Shown here: positions 42,701 to 50,141 of the stretch, in pieces
Position numbering within the stretch: position 1 is the first letter of the stretch
How the letters are laid out: every line of letters begins with the position of its first letter
Program-made: the position numbers and the translations under genes
Source of the DNA: QHXQ01 sp036389395
Lineage (GTDB): Bacteria > Acidobacteriota > Blastocatellia > Pyrinomonadales > Pyrinomonadaceae
DNA: 64,000 nt
Assembly (NCBI GenBank): GCA_036389395.1
Contig: DASVPY010000031.1
Coordinates: 124,001-188,000 of the forward strand
Direction of reading: 5' to 3'
The notes under the pieces: model-generated
What the model was told of the DNA's origin: nothing
The model's input: only the letters and a program-made list of their open reading frames with translations
Databases searched by the model: none

Positions 42701-45306
42701 GGATACTGCTCGGCGATGGACACGTCGCGGATGTCCTGCGACTGGTTGGCGGCGGGCGCGCCGGTCTGATCGCCCGCCGGGTCGGTCACGACCGAGATGC
42801 CGGGCACGTGGCAGGCCGGGTTGTCGCCGGTGGGCGTGGGCGTGGGCGTCGGCGTCGCGGTCGGCGTCGGCGTGCCGGCGGGGCAGACGGCCCAGCGCGG
42901 GCCAGAGTTGGTGCGATCCATCGGCGCGTTGTAGACGAGACCCGCGCCGAACGCGCCCTGGCCGGCGATGGTCACGGCGTAAGGCTCGTTGACGGCCGCC
43001 GCGGCGGCCGGATCGGTGATCGGGATGGTCGGGCTGCCGACGCCGCTCATCGGCACGTTGACCGTGATCGTGCCGTTCGCGCCGGGCGTGAACGTGCCGG
43101 TCGTAGAGTTGTAGGTGCTCAGTTGGTTAGTGCCGTCGAACGGGCCGTAGCCGTAGGAGACGATGCCGGTCGCGTCCACGTCGGCCTCCGACGCGTAGAG
43201 CGTGCCGTTCGGCCCCTTCCAGGCGACGTAGTAGGACGTGAAGGTCGTGCCCGGCGAGGGCGTCGTGCCGAGGTTCTTGATCGTGATCTTCGTGACGATG
43301 TCCGTGCCGCTCTTCGAGAACGAGACGGAGAGGATGTCGGCCTGATCGGTCGGGCCCTGCCCGCCGGGGCCGGGGTTGGTCGCGTCGCCGGCCGCGTCGG
43401 TCACGACGTTCACGCCGTCGCAGGAATCAACGACGGGCGCGGGCGTGGGCGTCGGCGTCGGCGTGGGCTGCGCGCCGCAGTCGTCCGAGGTCGGGTCGTA
43501 CTGTTGGAACAAGCGCCGCCCGCAGGTCTGGCGCGCGATGGTGGCGAGGTCTGAGCGCGAGCCGGACTCGGTGGTGCAGCCGACGCAGCCGTCGGCGTAA
43601 CCGACGAGCACGCGGCCCTGCTTATCCACCTGCACGTCCATGAAGTCGAGCAGGTTGCGGTCGCCGCGCGGGCACGCGCCGACGCCGAAGCCCTCGAAGC
43701 AGATGCCGCCGATCTGGACGGGATCGTTGGGCGTGGCGAGGACGGTGTGCCAGGAGTGCCCGCCGTCGTAGGTCGTGGCGACGTAGAGCCGCCAGACGGC
43801 CGCCGTGTCGCCGCTCGGCCGGTTCGAGCCGAGGAAGGCGTAAGCCGCGCGGTCGTCGTCGCCCGCCACGACGGCCGAAAAGGCCGTGTCGAGCACGTTG
43901 AACGGCTTGCCGACGTTCTGGTCGTTGACCCAGGTGCGCCCGCGGTCGTGCGAGACGGCGACGTGCGCCGTGCCGTCCGCGTGATCGTAGCCGAAGTAGA
44001 CCGTGCCGTTGCTGCCGATGCCGACCGAAGGGTCCCAGTGACCGGGCAGGCTGTCGTAAGTCGAAGTCGTCGGGTCGGTGTCGGCGACGACGCGCGCCGT
44101 CCAGGTCAGCCCGTTGTCCTCGGAGACGGCGACGCCCTGGTTGACGCCGCAGGAGCGGTGCGGCACGTAGACCGTGCCGTCGGGCGCGACCTTGACGTGC
44201 CCGTGGATGCCGCCGCAGGTGAGCACGTACATCGGGACGGTCGGGCCGTAGGTCAAGCCGCCGTCGTCGGAGCGCGCGCAGAAGGCCGTCACCGCGTCCT
44301 GCGAGCAGTAGTAGACGGCGCGCGGGTAGACGGCCGTGCCGGTGAGCGGCGGCGCGTAGGGGCCGCCGCCGATGGTCTGGTGATCGACGCCGGAGGTGAG
44401 CGGGCCGCCCTCTTCCGGTATCCAGGTGTCGCCGTCGTCGTCGGTCACGGAGGAGAGGCTCGTGCCGCCGGTCAGCTCGGAGGCGACGGTGCGGCCCGTA
44501 ATCGGGTCGGTGAAGAGGATCGGATCGAGGCCGGCCGGATCAATCGAAGTCGGCGGCGTCTTGTCTTCCCACGTCGCGGTCGCGGGCGACTGGGTGTCGT
44601 CGAAGGTGACGCGCAAGGTCTGGAAGCCGGCCTTGAACATGACCTTGCCGGTCTTCCAGTTGATGCCGATGGACGGCTCGCCGGAACTCGTGCCCAGCCC
44701 GTTCTGCGCCGGGTAGTTCTGGTATTGCGGCGCTGTGCCCGTGCCGGCCGTGAAGTTCGACGCCTTCGGCTCGAACGTGACCGCGCCGCTGACGCTCTGG
44801 TTCAGCGGCGCGAACGGGACGATGCGGATGATGTAAGAGCGTTTGATGGCCGGCAGCAGCATGATTTCGGGGTCGGCCGAAGTGCCGGAGCCGGTGACTT
44901 CGGGGCCGGCCGTGCCGTCGGCGTTGCGCACGTAGGCGCGCAGGTCGAAGTCGGCGCTCGCGTTCGGCCACTGCACGAGGACGCGTACCTCGTTCGTGTC
45001 GTTCAAGCCGTCGGGCACGTCCACGTTGAGCGTGTAGTCGTCGCAGGGCGTGGCGGCGGTGCACTGCAACTCGCCGGCGAAGCCGGTCGGGTTCGGGACG
45101 TTGAACGGCCCGGCCGTGAAGCGGAGCGGGTTCGCGGGCGTGTTGGCGGTCGTGACCGTGCCGCTCGCGGGCGCGGCGGCCCGCCCGCCGCGCGGCGAGA
45201 GCGTGAGCGCGGCGGCGACGGCGACGAGGCAGCAGGCGACGGCGCAGGCGCGGCGGAGCGCGGAGCCTGCGAACTGCTGGCGAACGTGGAGCGGATTTCT
45301 CGACAT
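39718..45306 (-). CDS. Very large secreted protein with duplicated BNR/sialidase-like propellers, FN3 and PKD domains
   Basis: 1862 residues. AAAGGAGA lies before the ATG; a signal peptide (ACAVACCLVAVAAALTLSPRGG) follows. Two copies of a propeller-like region are clear: copy 1 begins YPAQNGLGTSSGEPSIGINW, copy 2 YAAPNGLGTGAGEPSLGVNW; both continue with ILFTD, VAPDGTVYVP, VAVSHDRG/IAVSRNRG Asp-box-like turns, and FMDVQVDKQGR/FMDITVDKQGR. Between and after them are beta-rich repeats, PTPTPTP-type linkers, an FN3 domain (HLTWLVPDNGGAPVTEYRVY) and a C-terminal PKD domain (FNFGDGFIT). It is probably exported to the surface. Sialidase activity is not shown. The promoter carries CTCAAG repeats. Confidence 0.87.
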   Translation of the reverse strand: MSRNPLHVRQQFAGSALRRACAVACCLVAVAAALTLSPRGGRAAAPASGTVTTANTPANPLRFTAGPFNVPNPTGFAGELQCTAATPCDDYTLNVDVPDGLNDTNEVRVLVQWPNASADFDLRAYVRNADGTAGPEVTGSGTSADPEIMLLPAIKRSYIIRIVPFAPLNQSVSGAVTFEPKASNFTAGTGTAPQYQNYPAQNGLGTSSGEPSIGINWKTGKVMFKAGFQTLRVTFDDTQSPATATWEDKTPPTSIDPAGLDPILFTDPITGRTVASELTGGTSLSSVTDDDGDTWIPEEGGPLTSGVDHQTIGGGPYAPPLTGTAVYPRAVYYCSQDAVTAFCARSDDGGLTYGPTVPMYVLTCGGIHGHVKVAPDGTVYVPHRSCGVNQGVAVSEDNGLTWTARVVADTDPTTSTYDSLPGHWDPSVGIGSNGTVYFGYDHADGTAHVAVSHDRGRTWVNDQNVGKPFNVLDTAFSAVVAGDDDRAAYAFLGSNRPSGDTAAVWRLYVATTYDGGHSWHTVLATPNDPVQIGGICFEGFGVGACPRGDRNLLDFMDVQVDKQGRVLVGYADGCVGCTTESGSRSDLATIARQTCGRRLFQQYDPTSDDCGAQPTPTPTPTPAPVVDSCDGVNVVTDAAGDATNPGPGGQGPTDQADILSVSFSKSGTDIVTKITIKNLGTTPSPGTTFTSYYVAWKGPNGTLYASEADVDATGIVSYGYGPFDGTNQLSTYNSTTGTFTPGANGTITVNVPMSGVGSPTIPITDPAAAAAVNEPYAVTIAGQGAFGAGLVYNAPMDRTNSGPRWAVCPAGTPTPTATPTPTPTPTGDNPACHVPGISVVTDPAGDQTGAPAANQSQDIRDVSIAEQYPGGNAQLVVTMKVAALDPATMTPNASWRTSFNAQHADNSTTTYFVSVANNSAANPAGISYNYGFVDTTGASAISRTVGTADGGSLNATNKTLTVTLSLNKLKKPVAATGGATLSGPVVDLSAGRVLGAVNATTTVLVGAAGNGLNQTLDSTGNGNYTMIGIGTCGTGTSPTPTPTPAPTDPALSPRFQTYAAPNGLGTGAGEPSLGVNWQTGKVMFVANLQTLRITFDDCTSPAKATWEDKSAPNSLRSLDPILFTDHMRAAGDTTPNRTIVSQLTGQDSLAAYTDNDGDSWMPSQGGGIPSGVDHQTVGAGPYSQNVTGVPPQHPLYPNAVYYCSQEAVTAFCARSDDGGLTFGPGIPIYNLTQCGGIHGHVKVAPDGTVYVPDKSCGGKPSVARSTDNGITWAVKSVPDGGTTGFLVDPSVGIGADGTLYLGYQHADGHARIAVSRNRGDSWSPSVDVSGPAGLVNTTFPEVVAGDSDRAAYAFLGTSVAGNYTDPGSYPRSAPWHLYVATTANFGQTWELTDATPTDPVQRGSICNLGTTACQDNQTTYGFNDRNLLDFMDITVDKQGRALVAYPDGCIGGCVNGTTNSYTALASVARQSGGRRLFATYDPTGVTAPGNPLASATADADGVHLTWLVPDNGGAPVTEYRVYRRTSTTARALLARVGTATAFDDQTAQAGTTYYYTVTAVNSAGESQPCATGEITPVIIGATGNACEMPGVSVIKDTADTPPVAPALDIKEVLVAEPYVGDGKDRLAFTIKVGDLTTVTPNAYWYVIWDWGTGPRQFVEAKTDASGVFSFDYGDVGPALPIPPSSVPPTNTNAPNRKGAAQGMVNKLAGTITIVVENSKVGAPAAGQTLTNISPRTFGATGGTNVVSSSALDTTPAASYTLVGSNFCRQQRPPVAVLSAAPTTGTVPLGVNFNATASSDPDAGDSIASYTFNFGDGFITTQTTPMVAHTYTAAGSYRAALIVKDSRGRQSVNVAEVVITVSP

Positions 45307-45672
45307 GGCTTCTCCTTTTCGTGCGGGGACTGTCGGCGCGCCGGCTGCCGGACGGAGCCTCGCGCGCGACCACTTCAATCAACTGGCGAACTGGCAAAAA
45401 TTCCGAGTTACGGCGACGGGTACACGATAGCCAGGCGGCTTGAGAAATACTTGAGCGCAACTTGAGCGCGGCTTGAGCGGGCCGGCGGGCGGGGCAGAGG
45501 GGCCGGCGCGAGGCGGGCAAAGTAGGGGATTTTGCGGCAAAAACCGAGGAAAAAGGGGCCGGCGCGAAATTTTTGCGCCGGCCCGTCCGGGCAAGCCGCA
45601 GCACAAAAAGCTGCGGTGCTGGGGCGAGAAATTTAGCCGCCGCGCCGCGTGTTCGGGCGCGGCGGCGCGTAT
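45307..45672. other. Upstream region of the 1862-residue gene
   Basis: Contains the CTCAAG promoter (45424-45477). Between 45480 and 45660 it is GC-rich with short GCCGGCGC-type words and no credible gene. Confidence 0.6.
45424..45477 (-). promoter_or_regulatory. Promoter with four CTCAAG direct repeats at 11-bp steps
   Basis: On the minus strand, CTCAAG occurs at 45472-45477, 45461-45466, 45450-45455 and 45439-45444, each exactly 11 bp apart. Nine bases after the last copy is TATCGT (45424-45429), a -10 candidate. A TTGACA-like -35 is absent. This is the layout of OmpR/SARP-type activator sites (one repeat per helical turn, next to the -10). The same module stands at 46831-46884. Confidence 0.7.
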
Positions 45673-45960
45673 TCAGGCGGCGCGGCGCGTGCTGGTCGCG
45701 GCGCGCGCGGCCCCTTGCTCAAGGAGCGTCTGCGCGAGTAGCCGCACGGCGAGCGGCACGGGCGGCGCGACCGTCGTTGTGGTCACGCCTGCCGCCGCCG
45801 CGGCGTGGCGGGCGAGCAGGCGCGCTTCGGCGGCGCAGAAGTCGCAGGTCGCCAGGTGGCGCGCGACGCTCTGGCGCGTGAGCGCGGGCAGCGCGCCCAA
45901 GTTGAACTGCGTGAGCACGGCGGCCGCCGGGCAGTCGGCTTGCTTCGCAAACTTGCGCAT
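45673..45960 (-). CDS. Small zinc-finger (zf-HC2-like) protein
   Basis: 95 residues. HLATCDFCAAE gives the H-x3-C-x2-C pattern of anti-sigma-type zinc fingers, preceded by CPAAAVLTQFNLGALP. The usual membrane helix of an anti-sigma factor is not present; the C-terminal part is Ala/Thr-rich. No sigma gene adjoins it. It follows the PEP-CTERM gene on the same strand by 53 bp and may be part of its transcription unit. Confidence 0.7.
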   Translation of the reverse strand: MRKFAKQADCPAAAVLTQFNLGALPALTRQSVARHLATCDFCAAEARLLARHAAAAAGVTTTTVAPPVPLAVRLLAQTLLEQGAARAATSTRRAA

Positions 45961-46013
45961 CGTCTTTAAGACCTCCCGCGCCGCACGGCGGCGCGAACGT
46001 GACAGAGCCGTTT

Positions 46014-46724
46014 CTAAGCGAGACTCGCGCCCGCGGCCAGGCGGCGCGCGCGGCGGCGGCGCGCGAAAGCGGCGAGACCGGCGAGGCCCGTGCCGAGGAG
46101 CGCGAGCGTGGCCGGCTCTGGCGTCTCGGTCGGCGCGGCCGCGGGGCCGAAGGTGAAGTTGTCGAGCACGGGATCGCCGCTGAGGCTCGCGAGCGAGCGC
46201 GCGATGCCGATGGAGTTGATGCCGGTCAGGTCGGAGAAGCCGACGAAGCTGAACGAGCCGAAGGTCGTGGCCACCGACTGGAAGAACGCGCCGTTGACGT
46301 AAATGTCGTAGACGGCCGCGCCGTTGTTCGAGTTGGCGATGTCGAAGCCGACGGTGGTCGTGCCGGTGGGCAGCGAGATCATCAGGTTGAAGATTGGGCT
46401 GGTCGCCGACTGCGCGAAGTTGTCGCCGGTGGCGAAGAGCGTGTTCGTGTTCGTGCCGAGGTTGCCGGTCGGCGCGACCACTTCGACGCCCGCGTTGTTA
46501 CGCCGGCTGTCGCCCGCGAAGGTGACGCCGAGGAACGTGAGCGAGGCGGGCAGCCCCGCGGACGTGTTCGTCGTCGCGCCCTCGAAGTCGAGGGTCGCGG
46601 TGTTCGAGCCTAAGCCGGAGCGATCCGTGATGACGGTCGGCGTCGCCGCGGCCTGCCGCGCGCAGGCGAACAGGAGCGCGCAGAGCGCGACGGCGGTCAG
46701 AAGGTTAATGCGGATGCGTGACAT
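46014..46724 (-). CDS. PEP-CTERM sorting domain protein
   Basis: 236 residues. A signal peptide (LLTAVALCALLFACARQAAA) is followed by a beta-sandwich-like region (TLDFEGATTNTSAGLPASLT, YDIYVNGAFFQSVATTFGSF). The C-terminus is a textbook PEP-CTERM tail: TPEPATLALLGTGLAGLAAF then RRRRARR. Such proteins are processed by exosortase and sorted to the envelope or exopolysaccharide; no exosortase gene lies in the window. Its promoter shares the CTCAAG module with the 1862-residue gene. Confidence 0.92.
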   Translation of the reverse strand: MSRIRINLLTAVALCALLFACARQAAATPTVITDRSGLGSNTATLDFEGATTNTSAGLPASLTFLGVTFAGDSRRNNAGVEVVAPTGNLGTNTNTLFATGDNFAQSATSPIFNLMISLPTGTTTVGFDIANSNNGAAVYDIYVNGAFFQSVATTFGSFSFVGFSDLTGINSIGIARSLASLSGDPVLDNFTFGPAAAPTETPEPATLALLGTGLAGLAAFARRRRARRLAAGASLA

Positions 46725-46830
46725 GTTCGTTCTTCTCCTTAATTTTTTACGGCAGCCGTGCGGACGGACGAGGGCCTACGGAAGCGCGCACGCTTCGCTT
46801 GCGCCGCACGAGTTACATCGGAACGCTTAC

Positions 46831-46884
46831 AGGATAGACAAGCGGCTTGAGAAATCCTTGAGTAAAACTTGAGCGGGCGTTAAG
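46831..46884 (-). promoter_or_regulatory. Second promoter with CTCAAG direct repeats at 11-bp steps
   Basis: On the minus strand, CTCAAG at 46868-46873, 46857-46862 and 46846-46851 in 11-bp steps, with a degenerate fourth copy (CTTAAC) exactly 11 bp further. TATCCT (46831-46836) follows after nine bases, matching the spacing at 45424. The repeat and -10 region aligns almost base for base with the module at 45424-45477 and controls the PEP-CTERM gene. Confidence 0.7.
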
Positions 46885-46944
46885 ACGCGGAAGAGGTTGG
46901 CGCGCCGGTCGTGCGGGGCGCGCGCGGCCGACAGCGCAGGGCTT

Positions 46945-47430
46945 TCAGTCCGGCCGTTCGCGCTCCTCGTTCAAAGCTTCCAACTCGGCTATGACTTCGA
47001 GGTCTTTAGGTCGGCCGGCCGCGCGCTTCACGTGGATGAGCCGCTCAAGACCGAGGCAGAGACACTCGACGCCGTAGAGGCTTAACCGAATTGAGTGCGG
47101 CCGTAGCGCGTCGTAAGCGCCGCCGCCCGTGATCTCGCCCAGCAGATCGAGTGCGCCGAGGTCGGTGGTCAGCGTGAAGTTCAAGCCGTTTCGGATCGTG
47201 CGCTCTGACCACTCGAAGGGCAGGCCCGGTGGTGCGCCGCGCAGGTACGGCGCGAGTGGCGCGAGCGTCCGCACCAGCCGCGAGATATTCTCGGCCGTGC
47301 GGCGGTAAACGACATCGAGATCGGCCGTCAGGCGGGCCGAGCCGTGCGCCGTGGCCGCCGCGCCGCCGACGATGATGAATTCGACGCCGCCGGCCGTCAG
47401 GGCGGAGAGCAGCGCGCGGAAGTCGGTCAT
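46945..47430 (-). CDS. Nucleotidyltransferase-fold protein
   Basis: 161 residues. GGVEFIIVGGAAATAHGSARLTADLDVVY carries the Gly-Ser and Asp-x-Asp pattern of the MNT/AbiEii-like nucleotidyltransferase superfamily, and the C-terminal KDLEVIAELEAL is typical of this group. Members can be antitoxins or toxins, or modify RNA or proteins; the precise activity is not known. Its ATG overlaps the last codons of the 68-residue gene upstream, so the pair is translationally coupled and could be a toxin-antitoxin-like unit. Confidence 0.8.
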   Translation of the reverse strand: MTDFRALLSALTAGGVEFIIVGGAAATAHGSARLTADLDVVYRRTAENISRLVRTLAPLAPYLRGAPPGLPFEWSERTIRNGLNFTLTTDLGALDLLGEITGGGAYDALRPHSIRLSLYGVECLCLGLERLIHVKRAAGRPKDLEVIAELEALNEERERPD

Positions 47431-47633
47431 GGCCGCTGCTCCGCCTCGCGCCCCGCGCGGCGCAACTCCGCGGCGAAGCGCTGCAACGCCATCAACCGAT
47501 CAAATCGTTCTTCGACTGTGAGCCGCAGGTTGGCGCGGAGCAGCGTGCGATCCACATCACGCTTGTAGAACTCGACGACGGGATCAGGTTCGGCCTGCGC
47601 GGCCGCCGGCCATGTGGCCTCATCGCTGCTCAT
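47427..47633 (-). CDS. Small partner protein of the nucleotidyltransferase
   Basis: 68 residues, charged and helical (PVVEFYKRDVDRTLLRANLR, LTVEERFDRLMALQRFAAEL). The upstream ATG at 47645 overlaps a perfect TATAAT (47644-47649), so it is unlikely to be used; the ATG at 47633 lies at the expected transcription start, which suggests a leaderless mRNA. Small proteins of this kind commonly precede nucleotidyltransferase genes, and an antitoxin-like role is inference. Confidence 0.6.
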   Translation of the reverse strand: MSSDEATWPAAAQAEPDPVVEFYKRDVDRTLLRANLRLTVEERFDRLMALQRFAAELRRAGREAEQRP

Positions 47634-47643
47634 CTCGACCGGC

Positions 47644-47649
47644 ATTATA
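47644..47649 (-). promoter_or_regulatory. -10 element of the nucleotidyltransferase pair
   Basis: TATAAT on the minus strand, just after the rtcB stop codon. The -35 is weak. The box shares bases with an ATG (TATAATG). Confidence 0.45.
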
Positions 47650-47662
47650 GCACCGCAGCGGC

Positions 47663-50131
47663 TCAGTAATGCTGGCTCGTCTTCTTCTGGCCGGGCTTCT
47701 GTTTCTTGCGCCGGCCCTTGCGCTCGTCCGCGCCTTTGAGCGAGGCGAGCGGCCAGAGCCGGTGCTCGATCTCGGCGAGGCCGGCTTCGACGACCGCGCG
47801 CACGACCTCTTCGGCGGGCTTGTAGCAGGGCGCGGCTTCGTCCAAAGGCACGCGCCCGTCGGTGTTGACGACGATGCCGGCGGCGGCGTACTCGTCGTCA
47901 ATGGCGCGCTGCGAGAGCGTGCGCACGGCCTCGCCGCGTGAGAGGCGGCGGCCCGCGCCGTGGTTAACCGAGTAGCCGCTGCGCGCCGCGCCCGCGAGCG
48001 GGCGCAGGATGTAGCTCCAATCTTTGTTGCTGCCGGGGATGAGGACGGGGTGGCCCGTGTCGGCCCAGACCGTGCCGGCGAGCGCGGCGTGCCCGGCGGG
48101 GAAGGCGCGCGTCGCGCCCTTGCGGTGTACCCACACGTCGCCGAACTCCGGGTGCTGCTCGTGCTGCACGAGGTTGTGGCTGATCTCGTAGATCAAATCC
48201 AACTCCGCGCCGAAGGTGGCGCGGAAGGCCTCGGCCACCTGCTCGAAGATGATCAGGCGGTTGAGGATCGCGTAGTTGCCGCCCGCCGCGACCGCGTTCA
48301 GGTAGTCGCGGTAGTGCGCGGAGTCGGGCGTGAAGTAGCCGAGGTCTATGTCGGTGATCTGAGCGGGGCGCTCGGCGCGCGCCAGCTCGAAGTAGTTGGT
48401 GGCGAGGCCGTGCCCGAAGCCGCGGCTGCCCGTGTGCACCTGCACGAAGAGCGTGCCGGTCTGCTCCGAGCGTTGCAGTTCAATAAAATGATTGCCCGAG
48501 CCGAGACTGCCCATCTGGTTCAGTCCGCGTTCGGGCCGGCCCTTGCCGCCCCAGGGAATCTGCCAGTCGTCATCCACGGGGATGCGGTGCCGCTCGGCGC
48601 GGCTGCGGTCGAACGTCGCGCCGTAACGCTCGACGTAATACTCCGCGCCGCCGCGCACCAGGTTATTGAACTCCCGCTTGTCGAGCGCGCCCAGCTTCAC
48701 GCTCTGCCCGCCCGCGCCCATGTTGACGCGCTCCATCACCGCCCGATTAAACGCCAGCCGCCGCTCCGGCGTCGCCGCCTCCGCCTCCACCGCCGAGCGC
48801 GCCGACATCATCCCGCAGTTATGCACGAACACGCCCGCGTCCAGCGCGAAGTTGCCGTACCCCGGCACGGTCAGACAGTACACCTCGGCGCGCTCGGCCA
48901 GCGGCTCGACGGCGACGACCTTGTGGTTGTAGCCGTGCCGCCAGCGGCGGTGATTGTGTATGCCGAAGCCGCCGATGACGACCTCGCCGCACGTTTCGCA
49001 GACGTGCTCTCGGTGCGCGACTTCGGAAGACTTGCGCCGGCCTTCGGGGCTGACGTTATAGGCCAGTAGAAACTTCTTGCCCCGCGCGCCGTTGCCGGCC
49101 GCGGACTGCTTGAAGTGTTCCGGGTTATTAGTCATGTAGGCGCGGATGTTCTTCGTCCCGCGGGCGGCGAAATAAGCGTGCCCCTCGACCGTGCGGGCTT
49201 TCGCGGCCAGTGCCTGCACGCGGCGCGCCTCAAACTCCGCCGACTGAAAGTGCGTGAACTTCTCCACGTGCGCGCGGTGAAAGCGCATGTGGTCGCGGTC
49301 GCCCATGAATTGCAGGTTGTCGGGGCGGTTGTCCGTGGGGTTGAAGTTCCGATGATGAATGATCGTCTTCTGCCCCGCGAACGACGGAATGTCGCCGAGC
49401 AGCCCGCAGCGGGCCATCAGCCAATGTACCCGCTGGCTCTTGCCCGTCGCCGGGTGCTGCACCAGCCTGTAGCCGTCTTTATCCGTCCGCATGTTAAACG
49501 GCATGAGCGACGTGCCGGGCGTAAGCTCGTGGGCCTGTCTGTAGGTGCCGTCGCGGAGCATGAACTCGTGGTCGGGCGTGCAGCGAAGCGCGCGCCCGTT
49601 GTCGAGCGTGACTTTAACGAGCGGCGCGTCCGTGCGCGTGCGCTTGGCCGTCGCTTTGGTGACGACGACTTTGTGTTCGGGGGAGAGCGCGTAGATCAGA
49701 ATCTCCGCGCCGGCCGCGGCCAGTTCGCCAATCGGATACGAGTTGCCGTCGGACGTGGGCACGAGCGTGTCGGCCGTGAAGCAGCCGATGTCGTAGCCGA
49801 CCGGGCCCATGGCGACCGCGCCGGTGGCGTGGTCGGTGATGAGGACGCAGCCGACGGGGACGCCGTAGCCGTAGTGCGTGTCGGGCGTGATGACGACCAT
49901 GCGGACGCCGGGGAAGCGCGTGGCGTTGACGATCTGGCGGTAGAGGATGTCTTCCGCGTCGGCGAAGAGTTGCTTGGTTAAGAAGAGGCGCACGGGCACG
50001 TCGCCGGTGTCTTCGGTCTGTAGCTCGTAGTAGCCCAGCCCGTGCCAGCGGGCGAGGTGTTTCCAGTTGTCGGCGTTCTTGAGCGCGCGCGCGGGCTTGA
50101 GCGCCTGCGCGTCGTTGTCCTGCTTGCTCAT
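47663..50131 (-). CDS. rtcB: RNA ligase RtcB interrupted by an intein
   Basis: 822 residues, of which residues 117-438 (48818-49783) form an intein; the spliced RtcB would be 500 residues. RtcB joins RNA 2',3'-cyclic phosphate or 3'-phosphate ends to 5'-OH ends, using GTP and Mn. Extein motifs: DTHYGYGVPVG, VGYDIG/CGM, HFIELQ, HTGSRGFGH, ISHNLVQHE, HRKGATRAFPAG and SVNHGAGRRLSR, with the guanylylated His in NHGAGR. The gene lies 10 bases downstream of a Crp/Fnr regulator gene and is probably co-transcribed with it. Function requires protein splicing because the intein splits the metal-binding DIG-Cys site. Confidence 0.95.
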   Translation of the reverse strand: MSKQDNDAQALKPARALKNADNWKHLARWHGLGYYELQTEDTGDVPVRLFLTKQLFADAEDILYRQIVNATRFPGVRMVVITPDTHYGYGVPVGCVLITDHATGAVAMGPVGYDIGCFTADTLVPTSDGNSYPIGELAAAGAEILIYALSPEHKVVVTKATAKRTRTDAPLVKVTLDNGRALRCTPDHEFMLRDGTYRQAHELTPGTSLMPFNMRTDKDGYRLVQHPATGKSQRVHWLMARCGLLGDIPSFAGQKTIIHHRNFNPTDNRPDNLQFMGDRDHMRFHRAHVEKFTHFQSAEFEARRVQALAAKARTVEGHAYFAARGTKNIRAYMTNNPEHFKQSAAGNGARGKKFLLAYNVSPEGRRKSSEVAHREHVCETCGEVVIGGFGIHNHRRWRHGYNHKVVAVEPLAERAEVYCLTVPGYGNFALDAGVFVHNCGMMSARSAVEAEAATPERRLAFNRAVMERVNMGAGGQSVKLGALDKREFNNLVRGGAEYYVERYGATFDRSRAERHRIPVDDDWQIPWGGKGRPERGLNQMGSLGSGNHFIELQRSEQTGTLFVQVHTGSRGFGHGLATNYFELARAERPAQITDIDLGYFTPDSAHYRDYLNAVAAGGNYAILNRLIIFEQVAEAFRATFGAELDLIYEISHNLVQHEQHPEFGDVWVHRKGATRAFPAGHAALAGTVWADTGHPVLIPGSNKDWSYILRPLAGAARSGYSVNHGAGRRLSRGEAVRTLSQRAIDDEYAAAGIVVNTDGRVPLDEAAPCYKPAEEVVRAVVEAGLAEIEHRLWPLASLKGADERKGRRKKQKPGQKKTSQHY
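48818..49783 (-). mobile_element. RtcB intein with HNH homing-endonuclease domain
   Basis: 322 residues. Block A starts at Cys117 (CFTADTLVPTSDG); block B contains the TPDHEF His; block F/G ends VYCLTVPGYGNFALDAGVFV then His-Asn438, followed by the +1 Cys439 of the C-extein. The endonuclease region (about 256-290) has HHRNFNPTDNRPDNLQFMGD and DHMRFH, an HNH nuclease. A C-terminal CETC...HNHRRWRH zinc-finger-like element lies at 378-399. Splicing residues Cys1, His-Asn and Cys+1 are all present, so it looks active. The site (after DIG, before Cys) is the one known for RtcB inteins in archaea such as Pyrococcus. Confidence 0.9.
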
Positions 50132-50141
50132 CTCGTGTCCT

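Noticed and set aside
39541..43554. A 1337-residue open frame on the plus strand opposite the 1862-residue gene
   Set aside because: It is the antisense of a GC-rich coding gene, is Arg/Ala/Gly/Asp-biased, and has no start signal or family match.
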